Made by a program: the position numbers and the translations under genes. From Lunularia cruciata (Eukaryota > Streptophyta > Marchantiopsida > Lunulariales > Lunulariaceae): DNA of 64,000 nt. Where the stretch lies: assembly GCA_948567375.1 (NCBI GenBank), contig OX419761.1, positions 10,728,501-10,792,500 on the forward strand, read 5' to 3'. Positions 12,745 through 22,640 of this stretch are shown piece by piece (within the stretch, counting starts at the first letter, position 1; each line of letters starts with the position of its first letter). Below the pieces are notes generated by a model. The model saw only the letters and a program-made list of their open reading frames with translations, did no database searches and had not been told where the DNA came from.

Positions 12745-13700
12745 TTGATGAAAAGATTTCAATTTATGTAGTTGACTCTATCAAAGTGTCTATTTCAAGT
12801 CTCCATAATATGATAGAAATGATTACTATAGACTTTCTCTATGATATAAGGACCACAATACTTATGTAATTTCTTCCTCACTCTCTTGTAACAAATGGAA
12901 TCAAAGACCATTACCCAATCTCTATTCTCAAAATATGGTATTCACTTCTTTCCCTAAAGGTTTATCATAATTCTTCTTTTTTGAGCTTGACTATTTTGAA
13001 TTTGGACCAAGGCTATAGTTCTAGCTTCCTCTAGCTCAATTAGTTATTGTTTGTGAGACTTCTTTGCCTCTTCTCTTGCTTTTCCTTCAAGCCATCCTAA
13101 ACAGCCTTCAAATTTTGGAGGTCAAATTAGATTGGTAGTTAAAAGGAGATTATCTTGTTGAAAATTTCATGATGATACAATACTCCCACAATATTTTGTG
13201 TAACTCTTATTCTAATTTTTCTTTGCTCCTTCTTTATTAGTATCTTTGGCCAACACCACATATAGGGTGTAGTTGGTGTCTTTATAATCCTATTTGAATT
13301 AGCTTGTTTGATGTTTATAACCATATGCTTGATTGAGAAGTTGTTGCAAAATAGCTATAGTCATATTTAGAATAAGTCACTACATAATTGGGTAAAATGT
13401 CCAAGATCAACCAAATTGTGTGTGATTCTCTCATATAAAAGTGTCTTAATTTGAAATTTTGGATGGACTTGAAAATTTTTGCCTCCATCTACTTGGTCAA
13501 ATAACTTGTAGCCACCATAATATAGACATTGTTACATGAGGTCTTGTTTAAAGACCCAAAAAAGTCAAAATGAAATTCTCAAAGTGCCCTAGCTTAAGCA
13601 CATAAAGTATTGGAGCAAGGAAACATCACAACTCTTGTACAAATCAATGCAATCGTTGAAAATACTCCTGCAATGATATTTTAACAACTTGGTACCTATT
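12745..13700 (-). pseudogene. Ty3/gypsy-type integrase relic
   Basis: On the minus strand, about 13590-13420 reads FHFDFFGSLNKTSCNN and IMVATSYLTK, matching the core of gypsy integrases around the first catalytic Asp. Further on, at about 13060-12770, are EEARTIALVQIQNSQAQ, NRDWVMVFDS and KYCGPYIIEKVYS, the usual C-terminal integrase region with its GPY-type motif. Stops and frameshifts break the frame throughout, so the copy is dead. Together with the direct repeats at 8.3 and 15.9 kb it suggests a minus-strand LTR element of about 8.6 kb. No reverse transcriptase was recognised between them, so that part may be deleted or too decayed. Confidence 0.6.
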
Positions 13701-13906
13701 GAATTGTACTATTTTGATAAGAAAATCCCACAAGGATAAATTTAGAAATGAAAATGTCATGAAGTAGTTCTTTACTCTTTATGTGTTTAACCTCTTTGGT
13801 AGTTAAGCAGTTCAAAGATAGTAGAACATAAGATTGAAATTTCTGAATATTTTGATGCCCCAAAAGAACACTCCAATTTTATTATATAAGAGTGGGAGCT
13901 CAATTA

Positions 13907-14490
13907 GATTAGATACATGGATTGGTGGCATATCAGCCCTAGTCCATTTGGTTGGTCAAACAAGTTTGACAAAAGAGAATTTTTTGGGAATCTTCTTGTA
14001 GAAAGCTCAAAATAGAAAGGACATGGTACTCTTGGAAAGATCTTGATGAGAAAAGCCTTAGATTAGAGAAAAAATATCTTCTAAGGGAGCCCAGCCCTTG
14101 GATTAGATATATGCATTGGTGACATGTCAGCCTTAGTCCCATTTGGTTGGTCAAACAAGTTTGACCAAACAAAATCTTTTGGAAATTTTCCTATAAAAAT
14201 CTCAAGAAAAAATGGAAGTAGTACTATTGGAAATCTCTTGACAAAACAAACCTATGAGAGTGTGTAATATTTTTTGAGTCCTAATTCTTTAGTTTAGACC
14301 TCCAAAATTGGTTTTGAAGTTTTTATTGTGTATTTGGCCTCTGCCTTATTAGTGGAAGTCCTCTTTAGATGACTTCTCTATCCAATTGACTTAGACCATC
14401 ATGTATAACATATCTAAAGATATTACCAAGCCAATTTTCACCTGTAGATAATTATTCTAGCTAATGGTATTATAGGTAATATCACCACAA
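13907..14490 (-). repeat. Dispersed repeat block, copy 2 of 3, with internal 194-bp tandem duplication
   Basis: This is the inverted counterpart of 5540-6060. Within it, the segment beginning GATTAGATAYATG starts at 13907 and again at 14101, a tandem duplication with a period of 194 bp. Both units carry GGTTGGTCAAACAAGTTTGA. The plus-strand copy has only a partial internal repeat, so this duplication probably happened after the two copies separated. Confidence 0.75.
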
Positions 14491-15904
14491 AGGCGCATTA
14501 CAAAAAAGATGAAAGAAAACTGATAATCATACAAAATGAAATCATGTAAATCATAATATTGATGATTCAATCCAAAGATATTAAACCATTCTTAATAAAA
14601 AAAGGTTGTAGATTTTGCCAAAAACACATGTTCCACCCTTCACCATCAACATGTCCTACGGCTGAAATGGTTATTGATCTTACTAATAGCCAACTTCTCA
14701 CTTTCCTCTAACTCTTGAATCCAAAATTGAGTCACGTCCAATTTGGCTATGAAAGATGCAAATGCTTCCTCCTTCTCCTTGCACAATTCTTGGAAATCTT
14801 GCTCAAGGTTCAATTTAAGTAGTAGCTCCTTATGTTGTGTCTATGTGACTTCTAACTTCTTTGGGTTCTAATGATGCATGCATTCTTGCCATTCAACTTC
14901 TGGTTCTTCTTTGCAATAGTTCTCAAATAGTTCTTTAGCTCTTGGAAATCCTCTTATGTTTTTGCAAGATCTTTTCCTAAATATTTCTTTTTTCTTTGCA
15001 CCTTTGTGCGTTCTACTCCTCCAGTCTATCAATACTTGCCCAAACTCTACTTCTATACAATCTAGATTCTTGCAAAGTAGGTCCAAGTTTGGTTTGTGAT
15101 ACACACAGTCAAGTGCACTTTCTTCATTATATGAATGACATAGTGTACTTTTGGCCATCTTTTCTTCATCCTTGAGATAACATTATTCATCTTCACATCA
15201 ATGACCATTCTTTGTGCTTCATCTCTTTGGTATTCACCTCCAATCTGCTCAAAGATTGGAAGTATGGTATAGTAGTTCATCTTCCTCTTCTAAAAAGAGG
15301 TGAAAAAAAGTGTTGTTCACCTTTTCTATATAAACTATGCATATTAGAAATCAAAAGTATAAAAAAGAAGAAAAATAACAAATTTGAAATGGATCACACA
15401 ATATTCTTGTTGTACAAAAGATGAATACCAAGATGCTTCATGTGATTCATTGTGTTCATCTTGATAGAAATTTGTATAAGGAATGCACATAATGGGAAAT
15501 TATGCCTCCGCAAAAAGGTATAAACCTTAAACCATTGTCAAGAACATCTTATCTCATCAAGGTGTTGATGTGCTACTTTGCAAAAATGTGCAAGGAGTAG
15601 TCAATCAAATGTGTGAAGGAGTTTCATAATGGTCTTGTATATTGAGTTCACTTTGTAAGAAAGGTGAACACCAAGATTCAATAACACACATGAATCTTTA
15701 GTACTTGGAAGACAATAGCACTTGAACACCCATGATTGACAAAATAACCTTGTAAAAATGAATCTTCTTTGTTACGATCCTCTCTACATAATGAAATGCT
15801 CATATTATGGAAAGTGACCATTGCTATTTCAATTGCATCATCCTTACAAGTAGCTTCTCCATGCACCATTTTATTAGTGTAATAGTTGCAACTAAAATAT
15901 ATCT
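14491..15904 (-). pseudogene. Decayed minus-strand coding region, 96-residue ORF at 14868-15158
   Basis: The clearest open frame, 14868-15158, begins MAKSTLCHSYNEESALDCVY and is Cys-, Lys- and Glu-rich. Frames at 15062-15280 and 15678-15869 point the same way. Downstream (14.5-14.85 kb, minus) is more E/K-rich coiled-coil-like sequence. The position between the candidate 5' LTR and the integrase relic would fit a gag or accessory region. No zinc knuckle was recognised. Confidence 0.3.
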
Positions 15905-16940
15905 CCTATGACTATTATAGTGTCAACCAAAATATGGTAAAACGGTAAGAACTGGTTGTTCTCACAGAGATACAAGTTGGAAATGGCTGGAAGATGAAAG
16001 AAAGTGTCACAAATGGTAATTATTTATTGTTTCTGTTATTGCTTGATCTTTGTTAATGTTGTATCAATGTCAATATTGTCATGAATGCTCCAAATGTCAT
16101 TAGCATCTCTAACATTGTGCATACACCAAAGGCAGTTCCTATTTCATTCACCACAAAGGTCCTATCACTTTGATGACTACAACCACACAAAATGCATACT
16201 ACTGTTCCTAGAAAGCACAATTATGCAAGATTCATGGATTGATCATATCACCTAGTGTTTTGTTACCGTGGTACTTTACAATGCTCCCAGTCTTCACTAG
16301 CCACTCAACACATCACCATGATTATTCAAAACCCTACAGATCCAACACTCCAAATAATTGCAAATTATTCACCTCACTCTCGCACCTGCTTCCTAGTTCA
16401 AGCTCCTCACCACTACTCAACCAAGTAAATAACACATCAAGTGGAATGAAAATAACATACATAAAAGATTATGGAGTTCTTTGTGTAAAAAGGTTTGTTT
16501 TTGACATTAATTTCATGAATAAAAACCAAACCTGGTTTATATTAGACCAAATCTTGTTATATATTCCTACTCTCACAAAGTAAATCAAATGGCTAGGATT
16601 TATTTTAAATCTCTTGATTACATCTACATCATTCCTTGCTAATCCTTTATGATGATCTTATCTTACCCTAATCTAACTTAATGAAGAGTTGCCTAGGTGG
16701 CAATATTGGATCAACTCTTAAATATTTTTCTAGTTCTAAGTTTCACTTCAGACACTGATCATGAAGGTATTCAATCACAAACTGACCACTCACAAAAAGA
16801 TGGTGTGACTTTGTAATATAAAATCATAAAGATCTTTGGCCTGAAAGCTTTTGTCTTTATATTACTAGGCCAATGATATTCCAGGCCAATGGCATTTGGT
16901 ATGGAATTCTTTGGTTACAAAATTTGACCTAAGGATCATT
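15905..16940 (-). repeat. Candidate 5' LTR of the minus-strand element (diverged)
   Basis: Partner of 8315-9340. Homologous words appear in the same order over about 1 kb, ending with GATCTTTGGCCTGAAAGC against ATCTTTGACTTAAAAACT. Divergence is high, so the insertion is old if these are LTRs. Confidence 0.45.
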
Positions 16941-18741
16941 AGAGTTGAGAGCTAACAATCACAAGGGTCATGATTAAAAAGTCATAATCTCAAAGATCAC
17001 AAGAGTCACAATCACAAACATAAAAGAATCATGATCATACATATAACAAGTGTCACAATCACAAGCTAAGAAGAGTAAAAATGAGGAAGATAATGAGAGT
17101 CTCATGATCCCAAAGATCACAATAATCAAAATCATGAAGGTCACAACCACTAGGGACGTTGTCCTCATGATCCTTGGAAGTGGAAGAGCCATGGTGTTTT
17201 TCCTATGTCATCTTCTCATCCTCTCATCTCCTCATCCTCGTGATTGCCTTCTAACCTTAACAACATTCACAACATTTCACTAATCTATGAAATTGGAAGA
17301 AAGAAGGAAAAATGTACTAGCAATGCAAAAAGTGTCACCACAAATATTATAATTAGTTGGTTGAGTTGGTCACATAAATTCTATAGCTCATTTCTCAAAT
17401 GGGGTTAATGATAAAATGGATACCATAGATCACTTTGTAGTGGGAGTAGGCTTACCCAGTCTTTGACATGCATCCTAGCAAAATTAACTCAAAAAATCTA
17501 TATACATGATAAGCAACAAGATGCTACAACTAATTTTTTTGACCATGTTCTTCACTATATATTCATGGTGACTCCAAGTTCTTCCAGATGTAAAGTCCAA
17601 ATGACCTTCTTCATTTCCCAAAGCAATTTTGGATTTCCCCATGAAGTCCCATCTTGAATAACACATTTTTTCAAATATGAAAGAGTATTGTCTTTTATTC
17701 AGTATCCAATCCTTCAGCATATGGAAGTACATTGAGGAAACTTTTGATCGCAAGTACACCAAATAGGTTTTTACCTCACTAAGTACCATCTACATCATCG
17801 TCCCTCTTCTCTGTCTCTAATTTGGACAAAAGAACAGCATTTGCATGCTGTCTCCTTGCTCAAGTTTGCATTGTGAATAAATTCTTGCAGGCAACATCAA
17901 CCATGCAATTTAATTTCATAAGTCAGTCCTCCAAACTGGATGTTTAAGGGAAAGTAATTGATTTACATAAAATGAAAACTCATATCCCAGTAAGTAATTC
18001 CAAAACGTTTTACACGTAGATACCATGCTAAGAGTTTCCCTCTTAGTAATGGTTGAATTTTTTCTTTGTTGCCTAGAGCTGCCTTTTACCATTGTGAATA
18101 GGATAACCTGTTTCTGATTCTATCCTTGTATTTTAACATTGTACCTACATAAGTGGAGTGCTCATAATATCTTCTGGTCACTTATGCATCACCCATATGT
18201 TAAAATCTTATTGACCTAAAGGACTACATTCTCTGTCAGTTATATTCTGGAGCATTTCAACATGCCTTTCTATAAGATAATTCTTGGATTAGAGAGCATG
18301 AAATCACCATACCAGAGGCAGCTTTGATTATTAACTCACCCTGCTGAAATGATATCGAAAGTATATAAGCTGGTCATTCGAGTGCGATTGCTTTTTACGG
18401 ATATTATACATAAACATATATAGAAGCTTTTTCAAAGAAATATTATTTATTAATTTATTTAATGGTTGATTTAACATATTTAAAATCTTCAGCTCAAAGA
18501 GACATGTCAAAGGAGAAAGTCCGTTTAGCAAAAGAATGCTTTTATGGTCAAAGAGTGCCAACAAGCGCAAATAAGTCAAATCAGTTAGAAGTTGACAGTA
18601 GCACAAATCACGATAATACTTTGGTGTACATATTCGGACTCCTGAATGTACATAAACAGTTCCAGATTGGACCTCCGTCAGATTACTAAATGAATAAACT
18701 TACACCGATCCGGCACGAAATCCATTTTTTATCACCAAGGT
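16941..18741. other. Imperfect AATCACAA-type repeats and gene-free DNA
   Basis: From about 16955 to 17145 variants of GTCACAATCACAA and GATCATGATC recur irregularly, a degenerate short-unit repeat. The rest, to 18741, shows no recognisable gene. Around 18.3 kb the base composition shifts from low-complexity AT-rich to the more mixed sequence of the gene island. Confidence 0.5.
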
Positions 18742-19125
18742 TTAAATGCATAACTTTTCAAGTTTTGAAAATGACGTCATTATTAGGAAAATAAGAAGTA
18801 AGTGAAAAAAACGATTATGAGATGTTAGAGGCGAAAAGGAATAATACATCGTCCCTTTATTTCTCCCCTTAATTTGCACGTGCTTCGAGGACTGGAAAAA
18901 GCACTTGGACGTGACATCGAAGGCTTCTCTGATTTGCAGTGTAGCAAGAGAGGTCGACGAATTTTTTTCTCTTGGATCATCATCGACTTCTTTTAACTCC
19001 AACGTAACATCACCTCCTGACTGGAAAATGGAATTTGCATGTGTTACATTTTGGATTCCGTACTCAGGTCCAGCCAGCGAGTTCTTCATTTTAATGCTCT
19101 CTAGGTGTGATTGACTGCAGATCAC
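18742..19125 (-). CDS. Unrecognised 127-residue ORF, possibly one exon
   Basis: The minus-strand frame carries KNSLAGPEYGIQNVTHANSI, then GGDVTLELKEVDDDPREKNS. I do not recognise the family. The C-terminal third becomes hydrophobic and low-quality, as if it runs into an intron or flank, so the real exon may end near 18880. Upstream on the same strand, at 19260-19490, is sequence homologous to the region just 5' of the peroxidase relic at 26.2 kb. The TATA-like word CAAATATAAATGG (minus strand, about 19703-19716) lies further upstream. A short secreted-protein gene or a relic of one are both possible. Confidence 0.3.
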   Translation of the reverse strand: MICSQSHLESIKMKNSLAGPEYGIQNVTHANSIFQSGGDVTLELKEVDDDPREKNSSTSLATLQIREAFDVTSKCFFQSSKHVQIKGRNKGTMYYSFSPLTSHNRFFHLLLIFLIMTSFSKLEKLCI

Positions 19126-19259
19126 TAATCCAACCTGTTCCCGGATGGCTGTTGACTTGTGTTCAACTAGTGCTGATCGTCAGTCGATGGGCCGAATACC
19201 ACAAAGTCAAATGGCCTAGTACGCCAATCGGCCCCCACAAATCGAACAACCTTATATTT

Positions 19260-19490
19260 CACAATTTGATGCAGCTTGAGTCGTCATAGTAGTTCCAACG
19301 ACTGCAACGCCTGCCCCAACTCCGAAGAAAGACAGGCGGATGCCAACATAATCCGCATAATCGGCTGCAGAACTCATTTTGAACCATAATATGCCATTGA
19401 TGTTCTTGACTCCTTGCTGCTGTTTTCAATCAAGAAAGCAAATAGTTTGACCACCGTCGATGGTCACTACCACCTGCAGGCATCACAGAC
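19260..19490 (-). pseudogene. Relic shared with the 5' region of the peroxidase pseudogene at 26.2 kb
   Basis: TTTTGAACCATAATATGCCAT, followed by GATGTTCTTGACTCC and CCGTCGATGGTCAC, closely matches 26236-26320 in the same orientation. Upstream, GGTCGAGGTCGG at about 19633 resembles GGTCGAGATCGG near 45383, next to another peroxidase relic. On the minus strand a frame beginning MSSAADYADYVGIRLSFFGV has a signal-peptide-like hydrophobic stretch. This suggests that a peroxidase-type 5' end once lay divergent to LRX1; no peroxidase core is visible downstream. Confidence 0.4.
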
Positions 19491-19699
19491 AAACCGAACC
19501 CGGAGATACTTAACCAATTTGAAGAAGCATCAAAGAATTTAAATGTAGATCACCTCGTTTTGGATTTCGAACTCAGTCTTCCAGCAGAGTGCTAAGTATT
19601 AACTCAAGACATCGTTGCTTACCACGTGAGAAGGTCGAGGTCGGTTTGCCAAAGAGGTGAACTTTCGCTCTGTAATGAGTAATGATACGCACTTCTGGG

Positions 19700-19718
19700 T
19701 CCATTTATATTTGCAACG
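19700..19718 (-). promoter_or_regulatory. Possible TATA box for a minus-strand transcript
   Basis: The minus strand reads GCAAATATAAATGG here, about 200 bp upstream of the relic at 19260-19490. It is placed as expected for a minus-strand promoter, but this is inference from one AT-rich word. Confidence 0.25.
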
Positions 19719-20259
19719 GCTAAGCCTGCTTCTGTGTTATATAACATTTTGTAGATTAACTATAGTTTCTATGGACGAGATTTAATGCGTAAAGACCGGT
19801 TAAGGAGGAATTTACTGTAGGTTGGAAGAGTTTCTGGTGGACAAAGACCAGCTCCTTTAGACCTTCTGGATACTGTGCTAGGAGATAAGACAAGGGGCAG
19901 AGACTGGCGCTCGTTCTATACATTACGAACTGAACTACGGAATCGTTGCCATGATCTTAATTTATTGCAACTTACAGATACATTTGTCAGATACCAAGGG
20001 AACTATAATCAAAGAATAAGCTCGGAAATATTCTAAGATCTAGACTTTTGAGAACTTTCTAAATATGTATGTTAAGATACTGGAGAAAGTCGAATCTGGT
20101 CTTTTCTACACAGGGTAATATCGAATATAGAATTTCTTTGTCAACCAGATTCGGTGAGTGGATCCTTGGTAGAATGATTCTTGCGAGAGTAAAGTATGGC
20201 TTTGATTTGCAATCGGTCAAACCCAGCAATTAAGAAGGTAAAATAAGCAAGAACAAAAA

Positions 20260-20499
20260 GGAATGGAGCTCAGGGAACTGAGCAGAAGCGAAGGGGAGGA
20301 GAAGAGGAGATTGTGCGGAGGAGAGGAGAAAAAGAAAGAAAGAAGACACCATTATCTTGAGGAGACGAGAGAGACTCTAAATAGTATCTTGACTTGGATT
20401 GCTTGTATGGTAACGGCGTTGTTGTTAATTCACAGCAAATTCACAGCAGCTGATTCTTACAGACCAAGACTTTAGAGAGAGAAAGCCAAGTAGCTTAAT
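20260..20499 (+). promoter_or_regulatory. Purine-rich leader of LRX1
   Basis: The stretch from about 20275 to 20375 is almost pure GA (GGAGGAGAAGAGGAG and similar) and is followed by AAATAGTATCTTGACTTG. LRX2 has a clearly related leader at 28070-28260, including GAAGACAYCAWTATCTYRGAG and CAGCWGWTTSACAG-type words. Conservation of both the GA tract and the following sequence suggests a transcribed 5' UTR copied with the gene. GA tracts near transcription starts are common in plant core promoters. Confidence 0.5.
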
Positions 20500-21771
20500 A
20501 TGCGCAATGTACGAGGCATCCGATGCTTTCTCGTGATGGCGTTGGTAACAGCGTCCTTTGCAGTGCAGGGGGAACCTTCAAGGGGGCACTCGTGGGAGAA
20601 TGAAGAGGACCATCGACCATGGAAGAAGACCAACAGTTGGGAATTCGAAAACAAGATGGCATACGATCCCCTTGCATTGGCGCATACAGCCTTGCAAGCA
20701 TGGAAGCAAGTGATGACTAGTGATCCTAAGAATCTTACAGCGGATTGGGTCGGATCTGATGTGTGTAACTATACCGGGGTGTGGTGCGCTTCAGTCGATG
20801 GTTCCGAGGTGGTAGCTAGTATCGACCTCAATCACGGGAATATTTCTGGAACTCTGCCGAAGGAGCTGGGGTTTCTTTATGATCTTGCGCTATTTCATAT
20901 CAACTCCAATCTTTTCTGGGGAGAATTGCCAGAGACTTTCAGCTATCTCAAGAACCTCACGGAGCTAGACATCAGTAACAACCTCTTCTTCGGCCACTTC
21001 CCTTCAGTCATTCTTAGCTTACCAAGCTTGATCTTTGTGGATGTTCGATACAACAAATTCCAGGGTCCTCTCCCCGCTGAGCTTTTCCACATGGGATTGG
21101 ATGCACTGTTCCTGAACAATAATGACTTTGACCAAGAGGTTCCTATCAACATTGGGAGCTCGCCAGTCTCAGTCATGGTCTTGGCCAACAACAAACTCAT
21201 CGGTGGAATCCCGATCAGCATTGGCAACATGTCGAATACCTTAAACGAAATTGTGGTTCTGAACAATAAGTTCACCGGCAACATTCCAGACGAGATTGGC
21301 GCTTTGAGCTTCGTCGACCTCTTCGACGCAAGCGCAAACAATTTGACCGGCACATTGCCGGATGCCTTGGTAAATATGACGAGCTTACAAGTCTTCGACG
21401 TTGGTATGAACCAGCTATCTGGCAACATCTCTGCATCTGTCTGCGGTTTGCCCGAGGTCTTAAATTTGACATTTTCAGACAATTTCTTCACTAGTGAAGA
21501 CCGAGTTTGTTTTGAGATTCAATACTCCCCACTTTCGCGTGAAGTCAATTCTGACGGAAATTGTATCGAAGGTCTGCCGAACCAGAAACCCGCAGATCTT
21601 TGCAGGGCTTTCAGCCCCCCTCCGCCGCCACCACCACCACCACCACCTCCTCCTCCTCCATCTCTACCACCTCCACCTGTGTACATTCCATCTCCATCCC
21701 CCGCCACTCCTCCCCCTTCATCTCCAGGTTCCGTCGCCCGTTCACCACCACCCCCAGCGCCAATTCACTAG
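20500..21771 (+). CDS. Leucine-rich repeat extensin (LRX) protein, LRX1
   Basis: 423 residues in a single open frame with no intron. Residues 1-24 form a signal peptide (hydrophobic core FLVMALVTASFAVQG). After a short linker, residues about 54-95 hold the N-terminal cap typical of LRX proteins (YDPLALAHTALQAWK and the Cys pair in VCNYTGVWC). LRRs with LFHINSN, LDISNN, LFLNNND and VLANNK motifs run to about residue 325, followed by a Cys hinge (VCGLPEV, RVCFEIQY, GNCIEGL, ADLC) and a Pro-rich extensin tail from about 372. LRX proteins are secreted to the wall and bind RALF peptides while linking wall and membrane. The start is supported by alignment with LRX2. The tail ends PPPAPIH and has no YxY motif; the stop TAG falls where LRX2 continues to its last Tyr. 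The DNA of the tail is a CCN repeat prone to length change. Confidence 0.93.
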   Translation: MRNVRGIRCFLVMALVTASFAVQGEPSRGHSWENEEDHRPWKKTNSWEFENKMAYDPLALAHTALQAWKQVMTSDPKNLTADWVGSDVCNYTGVWCASVDGSEVVASIDLNHGNISGTLPKELGFLYDLALFHINSNLFWGELPETFSYLKNLTELDISNNLFFGHFPSVILSLPSLIFVDVRYNKFQGPLPAELFHMGLDALFLNNNDFDQEVPINIGSSPVSVMVLANNKLIGGIPISIGNMSNTLNEIVVLNNKFTGNIPDEIGALSFVDLFDASANNLTGTLPDALVNMTSLQVFDVGMNQLSGNISASVCGLPEVLNLTFSDNFFTSEDRVCFEIQYSPLSREVNSDGNCIEGLPNQKPADLCRAFSPPPPPPPPPPPPPPPSLPPPPVYIPSPSPATPPPSSPGSVARSPPPPAPIH

Positions 21772-22640
21772 TACGAAATAGCCCTACGCTAAATCTCCGT
21801 CTCCTTGTCTATGTCTCCTGGCCCGAACTGCTAGCTATTGTCACCCACAACGTACTACTATTGCTCAAAGGTTTCACCTCCCCCTGATACCAATAATCCT
21901 GAGGTGACTACTATATAAAATTACAATCTTCCACCAGATAGGCCAGGCCCCAACTGTTGAAAAGCAACTTCTTTACCATTGTTATTGTCCGTCAATTCTG
22001 AAAGCCTTCCCTCTATCCCAGAACTATACTGAATACCCTTTGAGATCCAGAAGTCAATTTGAACTGTGAATACAGCAGATGCATATGATGGACGTCAGCT
22101 TCAGGAATTCTGAACACGGGCACTTTGAGTTGTACCCGAGTCGGAGCCGATTGAGCGACTAAAGCTCACACCTAGATTGTGGATGGACGGAAAGAAAGAA
22201 ATGGTGCCGGAAAGAGACGGGCCCATGACATACAGTAGGGGCAGTGTCGTCGATTCAATAAATCTCCTACAGTGCACAGAGAAGAAGCAAACACAGAGTT
22301 ACAATTCTAGCTAGACTAAGTACTGTAGTTAACGTTGGCAGATTCGCCAATATTCTTTTCAAATAAGTTTCAGATGATAGATGAAGTTACTACCAGGTCT
22401 AGAACTGTAAGTTTCGGTTGGGGTGAACATGAAGAGGTGTCTTTACAAGATTCAGAACGCCAAATTTTTTCACAAATTAGTTCACCCCCATATGGGACAA
22501 CCCCGGTTGGTGTGTAATCATTCTACTAGAGAGACTTAGCGGTTAAGTTAGTCTTGCCTCATTGTTAAAATTTACAATCAGTTCAGTCATCACTACTTGT
22601 GATCGATTCTTATAAATAACTCGTTTCTTTCCAGGGACTC
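21772..22640 (+). repeat. 3' flank of LRX1, duplicated downstream of LRX2
   Basis: Not recognisably coding. GAACTATACTGAATACCC, GTTGGACGTCAGCTT-like words and TTCTGAACACGGGCA match the flank of LRX2 at about 29840-30470 in the same order. The duplicated unit therefore includes the 3' untranslated region and beyond. The first 100 bp after the stop still read as extensin-like Tyr/Ser/Pro in another frame, which hints at a longer ancestral tail. Confidence 0.6.

Noticed and set aside
16955-17145. Possible CRISPR-like spaced repeats (AATCACAA words)
   Set aside because: Units are short, irregular and degenerate, with no conserved repeat or uniform spacer. This is plant nuclear DNA.
20495-20701. 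Minus-strand frames at the LRX1 start
   Set aside because: They are shadows of the LRX1 coding sequence, which has a signal peptide, LRRs and a paralogue in support.
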